Assembly (NCBI RefSeq): GCF_000224145.3
Contig: NW_004191438.1
Coordinates: 1 to 40,348 of the forward strand
DNA length: 40,348 nucleotides
Reading direction: 5' to 3'
Source: Ciona intestinalis
Taxonomy: Eukaryota; Chordata; Ascidiacea; Phlebobranchia; Cionidae
In this document: positions 40,103 to 40,348 of the stretch, piece by piece
How the letters are laid out: every line of letters begins with the position of its first letter
Position numbering within the stretch: position 1 is the first letter of the stretch
The notes under the pieces: model-generated
What the model was told of the DNA's origin: nothing
Seen by the model: only the letters and a program-made list of their open reading frames with translations
The model's database searches: none
Made by a program: the position numbers and the translations under genes

Positions 40103-40287
40103 TTTTGCTTTTATCTGTGATTCGTTTTAGTTTGCGCGATTTAAATTTTACGGTTTAAAACTTTTAGGATAGACACTCTGGTAAAATCAAATTAGTTAAA
40201 TCAAATTTTTGGTTTTGTCCATGCGTAGTAACGTAATGGTCAAAGGAACGGTTGTTAAAACGTTCCACTTTTTATAATATAGTACAG

Positions 40288-40348
40288 TTGGTCGTGGGGT
40301 AAAATGGGATGCCGTTTACACCTAAAACCTAAAATTTTCTGATTGTAT
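40288..40348 (-). mobile_element. Foldback element family A, cut by window end
   Basis: GGTCGTGGGGTAAAATGGGATGCCGTTTACACC-type terminus (GTGGGGTAAAATGGGATG) and ATTTTCTGATTGT, as at the start of the reversed copies. It is incomplete because the window stops. Confidence 0.55.

Noticed and set aside
1..40348. A single cooperating multi-gene system across the window
   Set aside because: The genes belong to unrelated conserved pathways, lie on both strands with kilobase spacing, and are typical single-copy animal genes.

Overview
This is eukaryotic, AT-rich DNA with compact split genes whose introns all fit GT-AG. The protein sequences are animal-like. A very abundant tRNA-derived SINE, a foldback element with ends of the form TAGGGTGGGG-AGATGGGACACC, short introns, and a 7TM gene that I cannot place in a vertebrate family all suggest a tunicate, most likely Ciona. 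That assignment is inference from recall and was not searched.

Layout, left to right. (1) PGM3 (phosphoacetylglucosamine mutase), + strand, 224-6070, ten exons, 539 aa. (2) An inositol hexakisphosphate kinase (IP6K), - strand, 16976 down to 6718, seven exons, 421 aa, convergent with PGM3. Its large introns hold tandem repeats, old repeats and a 50-base assembly gap (13704-13753). (3) About 2.2 kb of intergenic DNA with CRE-like and E-box-like sites. (4) A two-exon 7TM receptor-like gene, + strand, 19195-20549, 331 aa, with a foldback element inside its only intron. (5) RHBDD1/RHBDL4 rhomboid protease, + strand, 21289-24910, eight exons, 333 aa, with catalytic Ser and His, a UIM-like helix and a VCP-binding-like C-terminus. 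(6) SZRD1 (SUZ-domain protein), - strand, 28204 down to 26144, five exons, 201 aa. (7) KIFC1 (kinesin-14, C-terminal motor), + strand, 29249-37679, seventeen exons, 725 aa, divergent from SZRD1 across about 1 kb. (8) Two identical 5S rRNA genes, 1,177 bp apart, at 38807 and 39984.

All six coding genes were rebuilt by eye, exon by exon. In every case the reading frame closes across each junction and the total length is near that expected for the family. The genes do not form one pathway: they cover hexosamine metabolism, inositol pyrophosphate synthesis, a membrane receptor, ER proteolysis, an RNA-associated protein, a mitotic motor and 5S rRNA. I found no new multi-gene system. The least explained items are the orphan 7TM gene, the 5S pair with a position-fixed upstream box, SINE tails that supply or adjoin splice acceptors, and a duplicated splice acceptor in KIFC1.
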